Assembly (NCBI GenBank): GCA_049323435.1
Contig: JBMOMX010000031.1
Location: 40,424-104,423, forward strand
Reading direction: 5' to 3'
Length of the DNA stretch: 64,000 nucleotides
DNA from: UBA11222 sp049323435
GTDB lineage: Bacteria > Pseudomonadota > Alphaproteobacteria > UBA11222
The notes under the pieces were generated by a model that was not told the origin of the DNA, searched no databases, and was given only the letters and a program-made list of their open reading frames with translations. A program made the position numbers and the translations under genes. Shown here one piece after another: positions 25,777 to 35,016 of this stretch (its first letter is position 1; each line of letters starts with the position of its first letter).

Positions 25777-27981
25777 CTAACCCCTTTTATATTTCGATTT
25801 GCGTGTTCCCGGCTTGCCGCCGGTGGAGCGGGATTTGGCGCGGGGGTGTGCGGCCTCATTCACCGCACCGTCAATGTCGGACTGCCGGGCCAGCGGATCG
25901 TCGGCGACGGCCAGTTCGACTGCGCGCAGGCGGTGAATTTCGTCGCGTAATCTGGCCGCCTCTTCAAATTCCAGATCGCCTGCGGCGGCGCGCATCTGGC
26001 GTTCCAGTTCCGCCAGATGCGCCTTCAGATTGCCGCCGATCAGATGCGCCACATCATCGGCGCCGGTGGCCACATTGAAATGGTCGCGTTCATAGACGCT
26101 CGCCAGTATATCGCCGATATTCTTGCGGATGCTTTCGGGCGTAATGCCATGTTCGGCATTATAGGCCTGCTGCTTGCGGCGGCGGCGTTCGGTTTCGCCC
26201 AGAGCGCGCTCCAGGCTGCCGGTAATTTTATCTGCATACAGAATAACCCGGCCATCCACATTGCGCGCCGCGCGGCCTATCGTTTGAATCAGCGAGGTTT
26301 CCGAACGCAGAAAGCCTTCCTTGTCGGCATCCAGAATCGCCACCAGCGCGCATTCGGGAATGTCCAGCCCCTCGCGCAGCAGATTGATGCCGATCAGCAC
26401 GTCGAATGCGCCCAGCCGCAGGTCGCGGATGATTTCGATGCGCTCCAGCGTTTCGATGTCGGAATGCATATAGCGCACGCGGATACCCTGTTCATGCATA
26501 TATTCGGTTAGATCTTCGGACATGCGCTTGGTCAGCGTGGTCACCAGCACGCGCTCGGCCTTGGCGGCCGCCAGTTTGCATTCGGCGACCAGATCATCGA
26601 CCTGGGTTTTGACCGGGCGGATTTCGCACACCGGGTCGATCAGGCCGGTCGGGCGTATGACCTGTTCGACAAACACGCCCTGGGTGCGCTCCAGCTCGCG
26701 CGGGCCGGGCGTCGCCGACACATAGACGGTCTGCGGGCGCATCGCGTCCCATTCCTCGAATTTCAGCGGCCGGTTATCAACGCAGGATGGCAGCCGGAAG
26801 CCATATTCCGCGAGCGTCGCCTTGCGTTTATAGTCGCCCCGGTACATGCCGCCCAGCTGCGGCACGCTGACATGGCTTTCATCGGTGAACAGCAGCGCGT
26901 TTTCCGGCAGATATTCAAACAGCGTCGGCGGCGGCTCGCCCGGATTGCGCCCGGTCAGAAAGCGCGAATAATTTTCGATCCCGGCGCAGGACCCGGTGGC
27001 GGCAATCATTTCCAGATCGAAATTGGTGCGCTGCTCGATGCGCTGCGCCTCCAGCAGCTTGCCCTCGGCGTTGAATCGCGCCAGCGTGCGCTGCAATTCT
27101 TCCTTGATGCGTTCCAGCGCCTGGCTGAGCGCGGGGCGCGGCGTTACATAATGGCTGTTGGGATAGGCCTTGAAACGATCCAGTTCGCCGGTTTTGGCGC
27201 CGGTCAGCGGATCAAATTCAGTAATCGCCTCGATCTCGTCGCCAAAAAACGAAATCCGCCAGGCGCGATCTTCCAAATGTACGGGGTGCAGTTCCACCAC
27301 ATCGCCGCGCACCCGGAATGTGCCGCGCTGAAACGCCGCGTCATTGCGGCGATATTGCAGCGCCACCAGATCGCGCAACAACTGGTTGCGCTCGATGCGG
27401 TCGCCCACTTTTACCGAAACTGTCATGCCCGCATAGGTCTCGACCGATCCAATGCCGTATATGCACGACACACTGGCGACGATGATCACATCGTCGCGTT
27501 CCAGCAGCGCGCGGGTGGCGGAATGGCGCATCCGGTCGATCTGTTCGTTGACCGACGATTCTTTCTCGATATAGGTGTCGGTGCGCGGCACATAGGCTTC
27601 CGGCTGATAATAATCATAATAGGAAACGAAATATTCCACCGCATTGTCGGGGAAAAAGCTTTTGAATTCGCCATAGAGCTGTGCAGCCAGCGTCTTGTTG
27701 GGCGCCAGGATAAGCGCCGGGCGCTGCACCGCCTCGATCACCTTGGCCACGGTAAAGGTCTTGCCCGATCCGGTGACGCCCAGCAGCACCTGATCATGTT
27801 CGCCCTGATTTACGCCCGCCACCAGCGCCGCAATCGCCTGCGGCTGATCGCCCGCGGGCTGAAACTCCGACACCAGTTTGAAACGGACGCCGCCTTCGGA
27901 TTTGTCCGGGCGCGCGGGACGGTGCGGCACAAAAGCCGTCATTTCCAGGCCGCTCATCGGTTCATGGGTGATCGAGGACAT
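25777..27981 (-). CDS. uvrB: Excinuclease ABC subunit B
   Basis: The damage-verifying helicase-like subunit of nucleotide excision repair, 734 residues. Present are Walker A GVTGSGKTFTVAK, the beta-hairpin region YYDYYQPEAYVP, TDESHVSVPQ, helicase motif QTIGRAARN, and a C-terminal UVR domain LEFEEAARLRDEIHRLR that contacts UvrC. About 30 residues precede the conserved start and 40 basic residues follow the UVR domain. No clear alphaproteobacterial SOS box (GTTC-N7-GTTC) was seen upstream. Confidence 0.97.
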   Translation of the reverse strand: MSSITHEPMSGLEMTAFVPHRPARPDKSEGGVRFKLVSEFQPAGDQPQAIAALVAGVNQGEHDQVLLGVTGSGKTFTVAKVIEAVQRPALILAPNKTLAAQLYGEFKSFFPDNAVEYFVSYYDYYQPEAYVPRTDTYIEKESSVNEQIDRMRHSATRALLERDDVIIVASVSCIYGIGSVETYAGMTVSVKVGDRIERNQLLRDLVALQYRRNDAAFQRGTFRVRGDVVELHPVHLEDRAWRISFFGDEIEAITEFDPLTGAKTGELDRFKAYPNSHYVTPRPALSQALERIKEELQRTLARFNAEGKLLEAQRIEQRTNFDLEMIAATGSCAGIENYSRFLTGRNPGEPPPTLFEYLPENALLFTDESHVSVPQLGGMYRGDYKRKATLAEYGFRLPSCVDNRPLKFEEWDAMRPQTVYVSATPGPRELERTQGVFVEQVIRPTGLIDPVCEIRPVKTQVDDLVAECKLAAAKAERVLVTTLTKRMSEDLTEYMHEQGIRVRYMHSDIETLERIEIIRDLRLGAFDVLIGINLLREGLDIPECALVAILDADKEGFLRSETSLIQTIGRAARNVDGRVILYADKITGSLERALGETERRRRKQQAYNAEHGITPESIRKNIGDILASVYERDHFNVATGADDVAHLIGGNLKAHLAELERQMRAAAGDLEFEEAARLRDEIHRLRAVELAVADDPLARQSDIDGAVNEAAHPRAKSRSTGGKPGTRKSKYKRG

Positions 27982-28023
27982 GGCGGCAGTATAGCATAGC
28001 GCCGATGCCGGAATCAGGGCTAT

Positions 28024-29442
28024 TTATGGCTTGGCGGGCGGATTTTCGATGGGTTCGATACCGGTGCCGAACCAGCGGCCCCGTGTTGCTGCGTAATTGG
28101 CAACCGGATCATATTTCTCAACTTGCAGACCCAGATTTTCCGCAGTCATGCGGCCAATCGCGGCAAGCAGTTCATTGCTGGCGATAAATTCGTCACGCCT
28201 GGCCCGCAACAGCGCGACATTGGCGTCAAGCAGTTCCTGTTGCGCATTGAGCCGGTCCAGCACGGTGCGTGCGCCAACCTTTGCTTCCTCAGAAACGCTG
28301 ACAAGGGCAAGTTCGGCAGCGGTCACATTTTCCTGGATTGAGGCAATGCGGGCGCGCGAACTGATCAGGGCTTCCCATGCGGCGCGCACGGCATCGGTTG
28401 CGGCGCGGGACGCCTGTTCGGATTCCAGCAGGCGCTGACTGGCGGTATGCTTGGCCTCGCGGGTTTGGGCCGCCGACACGCCGCCTTCATAAATAGGAAC
28501 CGAAAGTTGCAGCAGCACTTCGGCTGTGTCGCGCTCAAAATGTTTTTGATCGGCCTCGTCCTGGCGCCGCACAGCGCCACGCAGCGACAAATCCGGCAGC
28601 AGCCCGCTGCGCACGACACCGATCTGGGCGCGGGCGGCCACTTCGGCAAAACGCGCGGTGCGCAGTTCAGGATTATTTTCCACATCGCCCAGCGCAGCAT
28701 CCAGCGTTTCCGGCAGCCGGGCAGGGGGCGGCGGCATTTCAAGCACCCGCGCCGGCTCCTCACCGATGACACGCATATAGGCAGAGCGTGACCGGGCCAG
28801 CGCGCCCTCGGCGGCCTGGCTGTCGGCCAGTCCGCGCGACAGCCGGGCTTCGGCCTGCGCCACATCTGTATTGGTTACGTCCTTGACCGCGAAGCGGGCG
28901 CGGATTGCTTCGCGCAATTCGGTTAGATAGGCGACATTGTCGCGGGTTAACAGCACGACCTGATGATCCCGGGCGACATCGATATAGGCGCGCGCGGCCT
29001 CCTGTAAAACGGCCTGTTCGGCGCTGATGAGACGGGCGCGGCCCTGTTCGACCAGGGCATCTGAGCGCCGGTAATCCGACAGCGCCTGGCCGCCATCATA
29101 TATCGGCTGGCGCATCTGCGCCTGATAGGTGCGGGGGCCGCGATTGACATCGGTGACATTCGTGGCGCCGGAAAATGTATTGCGGGTACGGAACTCATCC
29201 ACCGCGCGGCCTGCTTCGCCATTGACGACGATGGTGGGACGAAAGCCGCCCAAGGCGCGCGCAACACCTTCGTCGGTGGCGCGTTGGCGGGCGCGCTCGG
29301 CCTGTAATTGCGGGTTGCTGCGATAGGCTGCGGCCAGGGCTTCTTCCAGCGACTGGTCCGCATGGGCAGGCGGGGCCAGCGTCAGCACTATCAAGGCCGC
29401 CAATGAAACAGCGCGAAATTTCAACGGCACGATCTTCAACAT
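28024..29442 (-). CDS. TolC-family outer membrane protein of a type I secretion system
   Basis: A 472-residue outer-membrane efflux channel with a signal peptide ending near APPAHA (about residue 28). The TolC repeat pattern is clear: LEEALAAAYRSNPQLQAERA near the start and, halfway, a matching segment NPELRTARFAEVAARAQIG, with long helical regions. It lies two bases after the membrane fusion protein gene, which itself overlaps the ABC exporter, so the three make a complete type I secretion operon (PrtDEF/HlyBD-TolC type). Confidence 0.92.
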   Translation of the reverse strand: MLKIVPLKFRAVSLAALIVLTLAPPAHADQSLEEALAAAYRSNPQLQAERARQRATDEGVARALGGFRPTIVVNGEAGRAVDEFRTRNTFSGATNVTDVNRGPRTYQAQMRQPIYDGGQALSDYRRSDALVEQGRARLISAEQAVLQEAARAYIDVARDHQVVLLTRDNVAYLTELREAIRARFAVKDVTNTDVAQAEARLSRGLADSQAAEGALARSRSAYMRVIGEEPARVLEMPPPPARLPETLDAALGDVENNPELRTARFAEVAARAQIGVVRSGLLPDLSLRGAVRRQDEADQKHFERDTAEVLLQLSVPIYEGGVSAAQTREAKHTASQRLLESEQASRAATDAVRAAWEALISSRARIASIQENVTAAELALVSVSEEAKVGARTVLDRLNAQQELLDANVALLRARRDEFIASNELLAAIGRMTAENLGLQVEKYDPVANYAATRGRWFGTGIEPIENPPAKP

Positions 29443-29444
29443 TT

Positions 29445-30872
29445 CTATCTTTCGCGGAAGGATTTGGCGAAGGCCTCGGTCAACGGCTTCAGCGCATATT
29501 GCAGGGCGGTCTGTTCGCCCCGGTTGATCAGCGCCTCCACCTGCATGCCGCTGCGTAATGTCAATGTGCCCAGACGCTCACGCTGGTCCGCCGGGATCAC
29601 GACGCGGCCCTTGTAATAAGCGAGGCCGGTCCGCTGATCGACGGTCCGGTCGGCGGAAATGGTATCCAGAACGCCGGTGATCACCGGTGTCTTGCGGGCG
29701 TCGGCCGTGCTGACACGCAGGGCGACCTCACTGCCTGGCCGGATCGTGTCAATATCGATCGGGTTGATTTGCACTTCGACGACCAGCACGTCATTCAGGG
29801 GGACAATATCCATGATCGGAGCACCAGGCGCAATAACGCCGCCTGCCGTGTGCACCGCCAGATCCATTACTGTCCCCGATACCGGCGCAACAATATCAAT
29901 CCGCCGCAACATGTCACTGGATGCAATCATGCGTTCGCGCAGTTCGGCGATTTTGGCCTGCACATCCCGCAATTCGCGCGCGATTTCTTCCTGCCGGGAT
30001 TTTTCCAGTTGAAAGCTTTGCAGCCTGGCCTCGCCGATACCCTGTTCGGCGCGTGCGATCGCGGCAATATGTTCGGCGCGCTCCCCTTCCAGGCGGGCCG
30101 CTTCGCGTTCCAGCGCCAGCACGCGCGTCTTGGTGACATAGCCGCGCTCCAGCAGGCCGGAGAGATCTTTCAATTCTTCATTGATCAGACGGGCCTGGGT
30201 GCCTTTGGCCGTTACCAGTGCGCGCAATCCGGATATCTGTTCATTAAACTGGCCGACACGCTGTTCAAGAATGGACTTCTGTCCTGCAAGCGACGCCACC
30301 CGCGTGTCGAACACATTGCGCTGCCCGGCAATAATTGCTGCAATTGAGGGGCTGGTCTGGCGCTGCAACAGCTCCTCCGGGAAGACAGGGCTATCCTTGC
30401 CGTCACGTTCCGCCAGCAGCCGCGCTTCAGTGGCGATTTGCGAATCAAGATCAGCCAGCAGGATATCGGTCTGCGCCTTGGCGCGGGTTTCATCAAGCCG
30501 GATCAAAACATCGCCCGCTTTTACCGACATGCCATCCTTGGCGAAAATTTCCTTCACAATGCCGCCTTCGAGATGTTGAATGGTGCGCCGGTTCGACTGC
30601 ACGGTCATAAAGCCGGAGGCGATCGCGGCGCTATCTATCGGCGCGGTAGCGGCCCAAATGCCAAATCCAAAAAATGTCACGAGGATGATGATCCCGCCAA
30701 TGACCAGCGGCCGGCGGGTATCCGTCATTCCGCCAACTTCCTGTGCGTTCAGATCTGTGCGCGCAAACGGCGCCTGTATCTTCTGCATAAGATTTGTAAA
30801 GACGGTTTTGAGATTAAAATCTTCTCCGTCCTGGTGAAGTCCCAGACGGGTGGCAAGGGTTTGTAAATTCAT
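29445..30872 (-). CDS. HlyD/PrtE-family periplasmic adaptor of a type I secretion system
   Basis: A 475-residue membrane fusion protein. An N-terminal cytoplasmic stretch of about 50 residues leads to one membrane helix (GGIIILVTFFGFGIWAATAP), then a lipoyl half-domain (IQHLEGGIVKEIFAKDGMSV), a long coiled coil, the second half-domain (IVAPVSGTVMDLAVHTAGG) and a beta-barrel domain. It joins the inner-membrane ABC pump to the TolC channel. The ATG overlaps the stop of the ABC gene by four bases. Confidence 0.93.
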   Translation of the reverse strand: MNLQTLATRLGLHQDGEDFNLKTVFTNLMQKIQAPFARTDLNAQEVGGMTDTRRPLVIGGIIILVTFFGFGIWAATAPIDSAAIASGFMTVQSNRRTIQHLEGGIVKEIFAKDGMSVKAGDVLIRLDETRAKAQTDILLADLDSQIATEARLLAERDGKDSPVFPEELLQRQTSPSIAAIIAGQRNVFDTRVASLAGQKSILEQRVGQFNEQISGLRALVTAKGTQARLINEELKDLSGLLERGYVTKTRVLALEREAARLEGERAEHIAAIARAEQGIGEARLQSFQLEKSRQEEIARELRDVQAKIAELRERMIASSDMLRRIDIVAPVSGTVMDLAVHTAGGVIAPGAPIMDIVPLNDVLVVEVQINPIDIDTIRPGSEVALRVSTADARKTPVITGVLDTISADRTVDQRTGLAYYKGRVVIPADQRERLGTLTLRSGMQVEALINRGEQTALQYALKPLTEAFAKSFRER

Positions 30873-32614
30873 GCCGGGTTTACTACAGCAACGCCGCCCC
30901 TTTCAGATCCTGGTTCCGGTGCTGCGTTCGGGACGGCTGCGGGCCGCAGATATTGTCCCAGAATTTCATCGCGCGGACCAAATTTTTCGATCAGGCCTTC
31001 TCGCATGACCATAATATAATCTACCGAAGCCAGCAGGCTGGGGCGATGCGTAATCACCAAAGTCGTGCGTTTGCGCGCTTTCAAATCGGCCACCGTGCGG
31101 GCCAGCGCCGCCTCGCCATCATTATCGAGATTGGAGTTCGGCTCATCAAGCACGATAAAAACCGGATCGCCATACAAAGCGCGGGCCAGGCCGATGCGCT
31201 GGCGTTGACCACCCGACAGGGTTTGGCCGCCCGGGCCGATCTGAGTATTGTATCCTGCCGCCAGTTTTAGAATGAGTTCATGCACACCCGCACGGCTTGC
31301 CGCCAATATGACCTGTTCGGAATCCACCTCTCCAAACCGGGCGATATTTTCTGCAATGGTGCCTTCGAACAATTCAACATCCTGCGGCAGATAGCCGATA
31401 TAGGGGCCAAGACGTTCGCGGTTCCACGTCATGATATCGGCGCCGTCAATGCGCACCTTGCCTGAATAAGGCGGCCACACGCCAACCAGCAGCCGCGCCA
31501 GCGTGGATTTGCCCGCAGCACTGGGGCCGATAATGCCGACAATATCGCCCGCAGCGACTGAAAAACCGATGCCTTTGAGTGCGGGAACAGTGGCGCCCGG
31601 CGGCACTACGATGGCCTGTTCGACCTGTATATTTCCCCGCGGCGCAGGCAATTGCATGAAGTCCTGATTTGCGGGCACCGCCTTCAGCAACGCGTTCAGC
31701 CGTTCATAGGAGGAACGTGCGGTCAGAAAATGTTTCCAGCTGCCTACCGCGATTTCCACCGGGGCGAGTGCGCGTCCCATCATGATGGAAGCGGCGATCA
31801 TCAGGCCGGCGGTAATGTGATTATGGATCACCAGATAGGCGCCAAAGCCCAGAATGGCAATTTGCAGCACCACGCGCGTAAACTTTGACAAGGCCGTAAT
31901 CACGCCGGCGCGGTCACTGGCCAGAGACTGTAATTGCAGCATCTTTGCGCGGCGCGCCTGCCAGCGTTTGAGCATCGCAGGCACCATGCCCATCGCCTCG
32001 ATGGCCTCGACATTGCGCAGACTGACTTCGACAAAATGCCCGGCCCGCATATTTGCAACGCTGGCTTCACCCAGCGTATCGCGTGTCGCTAATTCAGTAA
32101 GAACGGCCAGCGAAAACAGGATAATGCCGCCTGCCGTCGCCACCCAGCCAAGCAGGGGATCAATCAGAAATATCGCCCCCAGATAGATGGGCATCCAGGG
32201 CGCGTCAAAAAAAGCGAAAAGGCCCTGACCACTTAAAAAATCCCGGACACCGTCCAGATCGCGTATCGCCTGACCCGATCCGCCGCCCGGCCCGCGCACC
32301 GCCGATTTGAACAGGGCCGTAAACACCCGTGCATTCAGCAGGCTGTCCATCTGGCCGCTGATGCGCACCAGCACGCGCGAGCGCATGGTTTCAAGCGCAG
32401 CGTAAACGACTATCAGCGCCACCGCCACAAAGGTCAGCACCCACAATGTCGTCTCATTGCGGCTGGCCAGAACCCGGTCATAGATCTGCAACATGTAGAG
32501 CGGCGACACCAGCATCAACATATTGATAAAAAAGCTAAAAACGCCCGCGCCGATAAATGCCGAGCGGGACTTGCCGAGAACCTGCGCAAGCTCTGAGAGT
32601 TCTTTGCTTTTCAT
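30869..32614 (-). CDS. Type I secretion permease/ATPase (PrtD family)
   Basis: A 581-residue ABC exporter half-molecule. The membrane domain (about 20-310, around six helices) opens with IGAGVFSFFINMLMLVSPLYMLQIYDRVL, cut here only in description; the ATPase has Walker A GPSAAGKSTLARLL, signature LSGGQRQRIGLARAL and Walker B VFIVLDEPNSNLD. No N-terminal C39-like domain is present, as expected of the PrtD/AprD protease-exporter branch. First gene of the operon; promoter must lie in the 372-base divergent gap before wzm. No substrate gene is adjacent; the DUF4214 proteases 24 kb away are candidates. Confidence 0.93.
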   Translation of the reverse strand: MKSKELSELAQVLGKSRSAFIGAGVFSFFINMLMLVSPLYMLQIYDRVLASRNETTLWVLTFVAVALIVVYAALETMRSRVLVRISGQMDSLLNARVFTALFKSAVRGPGGGSGQAIRDLDGVRDFLSGQGLFAFFDAPWMPIYLGAIFLIDPLLGWVATAGGIILFSLAVLTELATRDTLGEASVANMRAGHFVEVSLRNVEAIEAMGMVPAMLKRWQARRAKMLQLQSLASDRAGVITALSKFTRVVLQIAILGFGAYLVIHNHITAGLMIAASIMMGRALAPVEIAVGSWKHFLTARSSYERLNALLKAVPANQDFMQLPAPRGNIQVEQAIVVPPGATVPALKGIGFSVAAGDIVGIIGPSAAGKSTLARLLVGVWPPYSGKVRIDGADIMTWNRERLGPYIGYLPQDVELFEGTIAENIARFGEVDSEQVILAASRAGVHELILKLAAGYNTQIGPGGQTLSGGQRQRIGLARALYGDPVFIVLDEPNSNLDNDGEAALARTVADLKARKRTTLVITHRPSLLASVDYIMVMREGLIEKFGPRDEILGQYLRPAAVPNAAPEPGSERGGVAVVNPA

Positions 32615-32986
32615 GGCGCTTCTTTTAATCCCGATTGGCCCAGGGCGTAAATACAGGCGTTCTCACGGCAGAAGCAAACTGAGTCTTGACACTTTATCAA
32701 TCACTTCTGGCACCCATAGTCAATTCTGCACTCTGTGCAGCGTACCAAGCAGCTTATATGGACCGAATGCCCCAGAAAGCAAGTTCTTTGACAGATCGGG
32801 GGGATGGCTGTACGAAGAGGTGCCTCCAACCCTCTCACAGGCGGTGTGGACGGCCTGGGCGTCCAGGATGGCTTGGAATATAGGGCCTGGGAAAACCGGG
32901 CCCGGGAAAACATACAGGGCCTGAAAAAACAAGGAATTCCCCTTTCTGCATCTGGGCAATAGTGGGATCGGGGTAGATCGTCGCAT
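32615..32986. promoter_or_regulatory. 372-bp divergent promoter region between the type I exporter and wzm
   Basis: No credible gene is present. The region must supply promoters for both directions. A TTGACA lies at about 32683 but no good -10 is paired with it. Three copies of a GGGCC-Y-G-R-R-AAAA element occur at 32883-32895, 32898-32910 and 32917-32929, listed separately. Confidence 0.4.
32883..32929 (+). repeat. Three short G/C-then-A-run direct repeats upstream of wzm
   Basis: GGGCCTGGGAAAA at 32883-32895, GGGCCCGGGAAAA at 32898-32910 (one mismatch) and GGGCCTGAAAAAA at 32917-32929. The spacing is 15 and 19 bases, so they do not sit on one helix face. They lie 60-100 bases before the wzm ATG and could bind a regulator, or be a chance local duplication. 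Confidence 0.4.
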
Positions 32987-33757
32987 ATGAATCTGGCTTT
33001 GCTCTGGCATTTCGTTAAACAGGATTTTTCGAATCGCTATTCCGGCGTTGCATTGGGCAGGGGCTGGCTGCTGATCACTCCGCTGCTGCAAATTCTCATC
33101 TTTGTGGTTGTTTTTGGCGGGCTGATTGGCCCCCGGCTGCCCGAAACGCATGCGGGCGCTTATGGTTATGGCATATATCTGGTGTCGGGAGTTTTGCCCT
33201 GGACCGCCTTTGCGAGCACAATCTCGCGTCTGACGACTGTTTTTTTTGATAAGCGCGGCATATTGAGCAAGGTGCCACTCAGCCTGAGCATGGTCGCGTT
33301 GCATATACCCCTGGTTGAGGCGATAACATTGGCCGCCACGCTGGCGCTGTTCAGCCTGCTGGCGCTCGCTTTCTCGGTGCCGTTGCATGCCGGGTTCCTG
33401 GCGCTGCCGCTTCTGATATTATGCCAGCAGCTCATGGCCTTTGCGCTTGGGCTGTTCGGAGCGATTTTGATGGTCTTTCTGCGCGATATCAGGGAAATGG
33501 TCGGCGTCGTGACGATGCTGTGGTTCTGGATGGTTCCTATTGTATATACGATTGATTCGGTCCCGCACTTCATGCAGGCGATACAGACCTACAATCCTGC
33601 CTGGTGGTTTGTGCGGGAATATCACCAGATTTTTGTCTATGGCGCGGCGCCGGATTTGGGAAATATCGCACTGATGCTGGCGGGCGGGGCGGCGGCGTCG
33701 GGTGTGATGGTGCGGCTGCTGTCTTATTGTGAACATCAGATTCGTGACGCGCTATGA
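32987..33757 (+). CDS. wzm: ABC-2 type polysaccharide export permease (Wzm)
   Basis: A 256-residue inner-membrane protein with about six helices. The opening WHFVKQDFSNRYSGVALGRGW is the N-terminal amphipathic segment of Wzm/TagG-type permeases; WFWMVPIVYTIDSVP and YNPAWWFVREYHQIFVYG near the end are also family marks. With the ATPase encoded next (four-base ATGA overlap) it forms a channel that exports a lipid-linked polysaccharide, such as O antigen, across the inner membrane. Confidence 0.92.
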   Translation: MNLALLWHFVKQDFSNRYSGVALGRGWLLITPLLQILIFVVVFGGLIGPRLPETHAGAYGYGIYLVSGVLPWTAFASTISRLTTVFFDKRGILSKVPLSLSMVALHIPLVEAITLAATLALFSLLALAFSVPLHAGFLALPLLILCQQLMAFALGLFGAILMVFLRDIREMVGVVTMLWFWMVPIVYTIDSVPHFMQAIQTYNPAWWFVREYHQIFVYGAAPDLGNIALMLAGGAAASGVMVRLLSYCEHQIRDAL

Positions 33758-34992
33758 TCCGGGTGGAGCATGTCAGCAAACAATACCGCATCTATCGCCG
33801 CCACAGTGACCGGCTGCGGGAATTACTGCTGCGCCAGCCCCTGCATGACGTCAAGGTTGCGATTCGTGATGTTGATTTCACTCTCGAAGCCGGGCAGGTT
33901 CTGGGGATAATCGGCCGGAACGGGGCCGGGAAGTCAACATTGCTGAAACTGGTTATGGGGGTCATACTGCCCGATCAGGGGGCAATCCGGCTTTCCGGAC
34001 GCATCACGGGCCTGCTTGAGCTGGGCACCGGCTTCAATCCGGAACTGTCCGGATATGAGAATATTGCTTTCAATGCGGCCCTGCTGGGGATGACGCCGGA
34101 CGAAGTGGCGCAGCAGCGCCAGGCCATCATTGATTTCAGCGAATTGGGGCAGGCAATAGACTATCCCGTGCGGACTTACTCGTCCGGGATGACGATGCGC
34201 CTGGCCTTTTCCATTGCGATACACGCCAATCCTGCCTGCCTGGTTGTAGACGAGGCGCTGGCGGTTGGGGACGCGCATTTTCAGCAGAAATGCATGAGCC
34301 GGATCAAGCAGTTCCGCGCGGATGGGGGCGCCATTCTGTTCGTTTCGCACGATATGAATGCCATCAAGGTGCTGTGCGATCAGGTGATGGTGCTGGAACA
34401 GGGCGGCGTGGTTTTTTCCGGAACGCCGGACGAGGCGGTGAATTATTATTACCGGCTGATTGCGGATATGGAGGACGACGCCATGGCGCTGGAAGCGCCC
34501 GCATCTGAGATATCCGCCATAACGGCGCGTGCGCAAACCGGCAACAGCTATGGCAGCGGCGAAGTGCGCATTCACGGGGCAAGGGTCATCGGGCAAAATT
34601 CCGGCAGCGAGATTCTTGCGTCGGGTGAAACCGCCGATTTCATCTTTGATCTGGCCGCCACTGCTGCGCTGGAGCCGGTGACGCTGGGCATCATGATCCG
34701 CGATAGATTGGGTCAGGATATATTCGGAACCAACACCTATTTTCTCGGGAGGCCGCTTTCCTTTGCTGCGGGAGAACGGGTCAGCATCGCCATCCGGATG
34801 GCCGTGAATCTGGGGCCTGGTCTTTATACCGTGACCGCCGCGCTGCATGAAAAGGACAACCATATTACCGGTTGCTATCACTGGTGCGATAATCTGCTGC
34901 AATTTGAAGTGGCGGGATATTCGGGCCCGCATTTTGATGGGCTATGCAGGCTGGTTCCAAGCCTGCATATGGTTTCAGGGCCTGTTGCATGA
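33754..34992 (+). CDS. wzt: ABC transporter ATP-binding protein for polysaccharide export (Wzt) with C-terminal sugar-binding domain
   Basis: A 412-residue ATPase partner of Wzm. Residues 1-240 form the nucleotide-binding domain: Walker A GIIGRNGAGKST (K60), signature YSSGMTMRLAFS, Walker B CLVVDEALAVGD. The remaining 160 residues are a beta-sandwich like the Wzt C-terminal domain, which in E. coli O9a reads the chemical cap at the end of the finished chain. Its presence implies that the exported glycan carries a terminal cap recognised before export. That fits the methyltransferase gene immediately downstream. Confidence 0.92.
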   Translation: MIRVEHVSKQYRIYRRHSDRLRELLLRQPLHDVKVAIRDVDFTLEAGQVLGIIGRNGAGKSTLLKLVMGVILPDQGAIRLSGRITGLLELGTGFNPELSGYENIAFNAALLGMTPDEVAQQRQAIIDFSELGQAIDYPVRTYSSGMTMRLAFSIAIHANPACLVVDEALAVGDAHFQQKCMSRIKQFRADGGAILFVSHDMNAIKVLCDQVMVLEQGGVVFSGTPDEAVNYYYRLIADMEDDAMALEAPASEISAITARAQTGNSYGSGEVRIHGARVIGQNSGSEILASGETADFIFDLAATAALEPVTLGIMIRDRLGQDIFGTNTYFLGRPLSFAAGERVSIAIRMAVNLGPGLYTVTAALHEKDNHITGCYHWCDNLLQFEVAGYSGPHFDGLCRLVPSLHMVSGPVA

Positions 34993-35016
34993 TAGAGGCT
35001 TTGGCATGATAGAGGC
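34987..35016 (+). repeat. 13-bp direct repeat with 17-bp period across the wzt/methyltransferase junction
   Basis: GCATGATAGAGGC occurs at 34987-34999 and again at 35004-35016. The first copy puts an ATG over the wzt stop (ATGA at 34989-34992) and opens a six-codon frame (MIEALA) that ends at TGA 35007-35009. That stop in turn overlaps the ATG (35006) of the methyltransferase. Confidence 0.85.

Noticed and set aside
26872..27999. 375-codon open frame opposite uvrB
   Set aside because: Fully antisense to uvrB with no recognisable motif; a shadow of codon bias.
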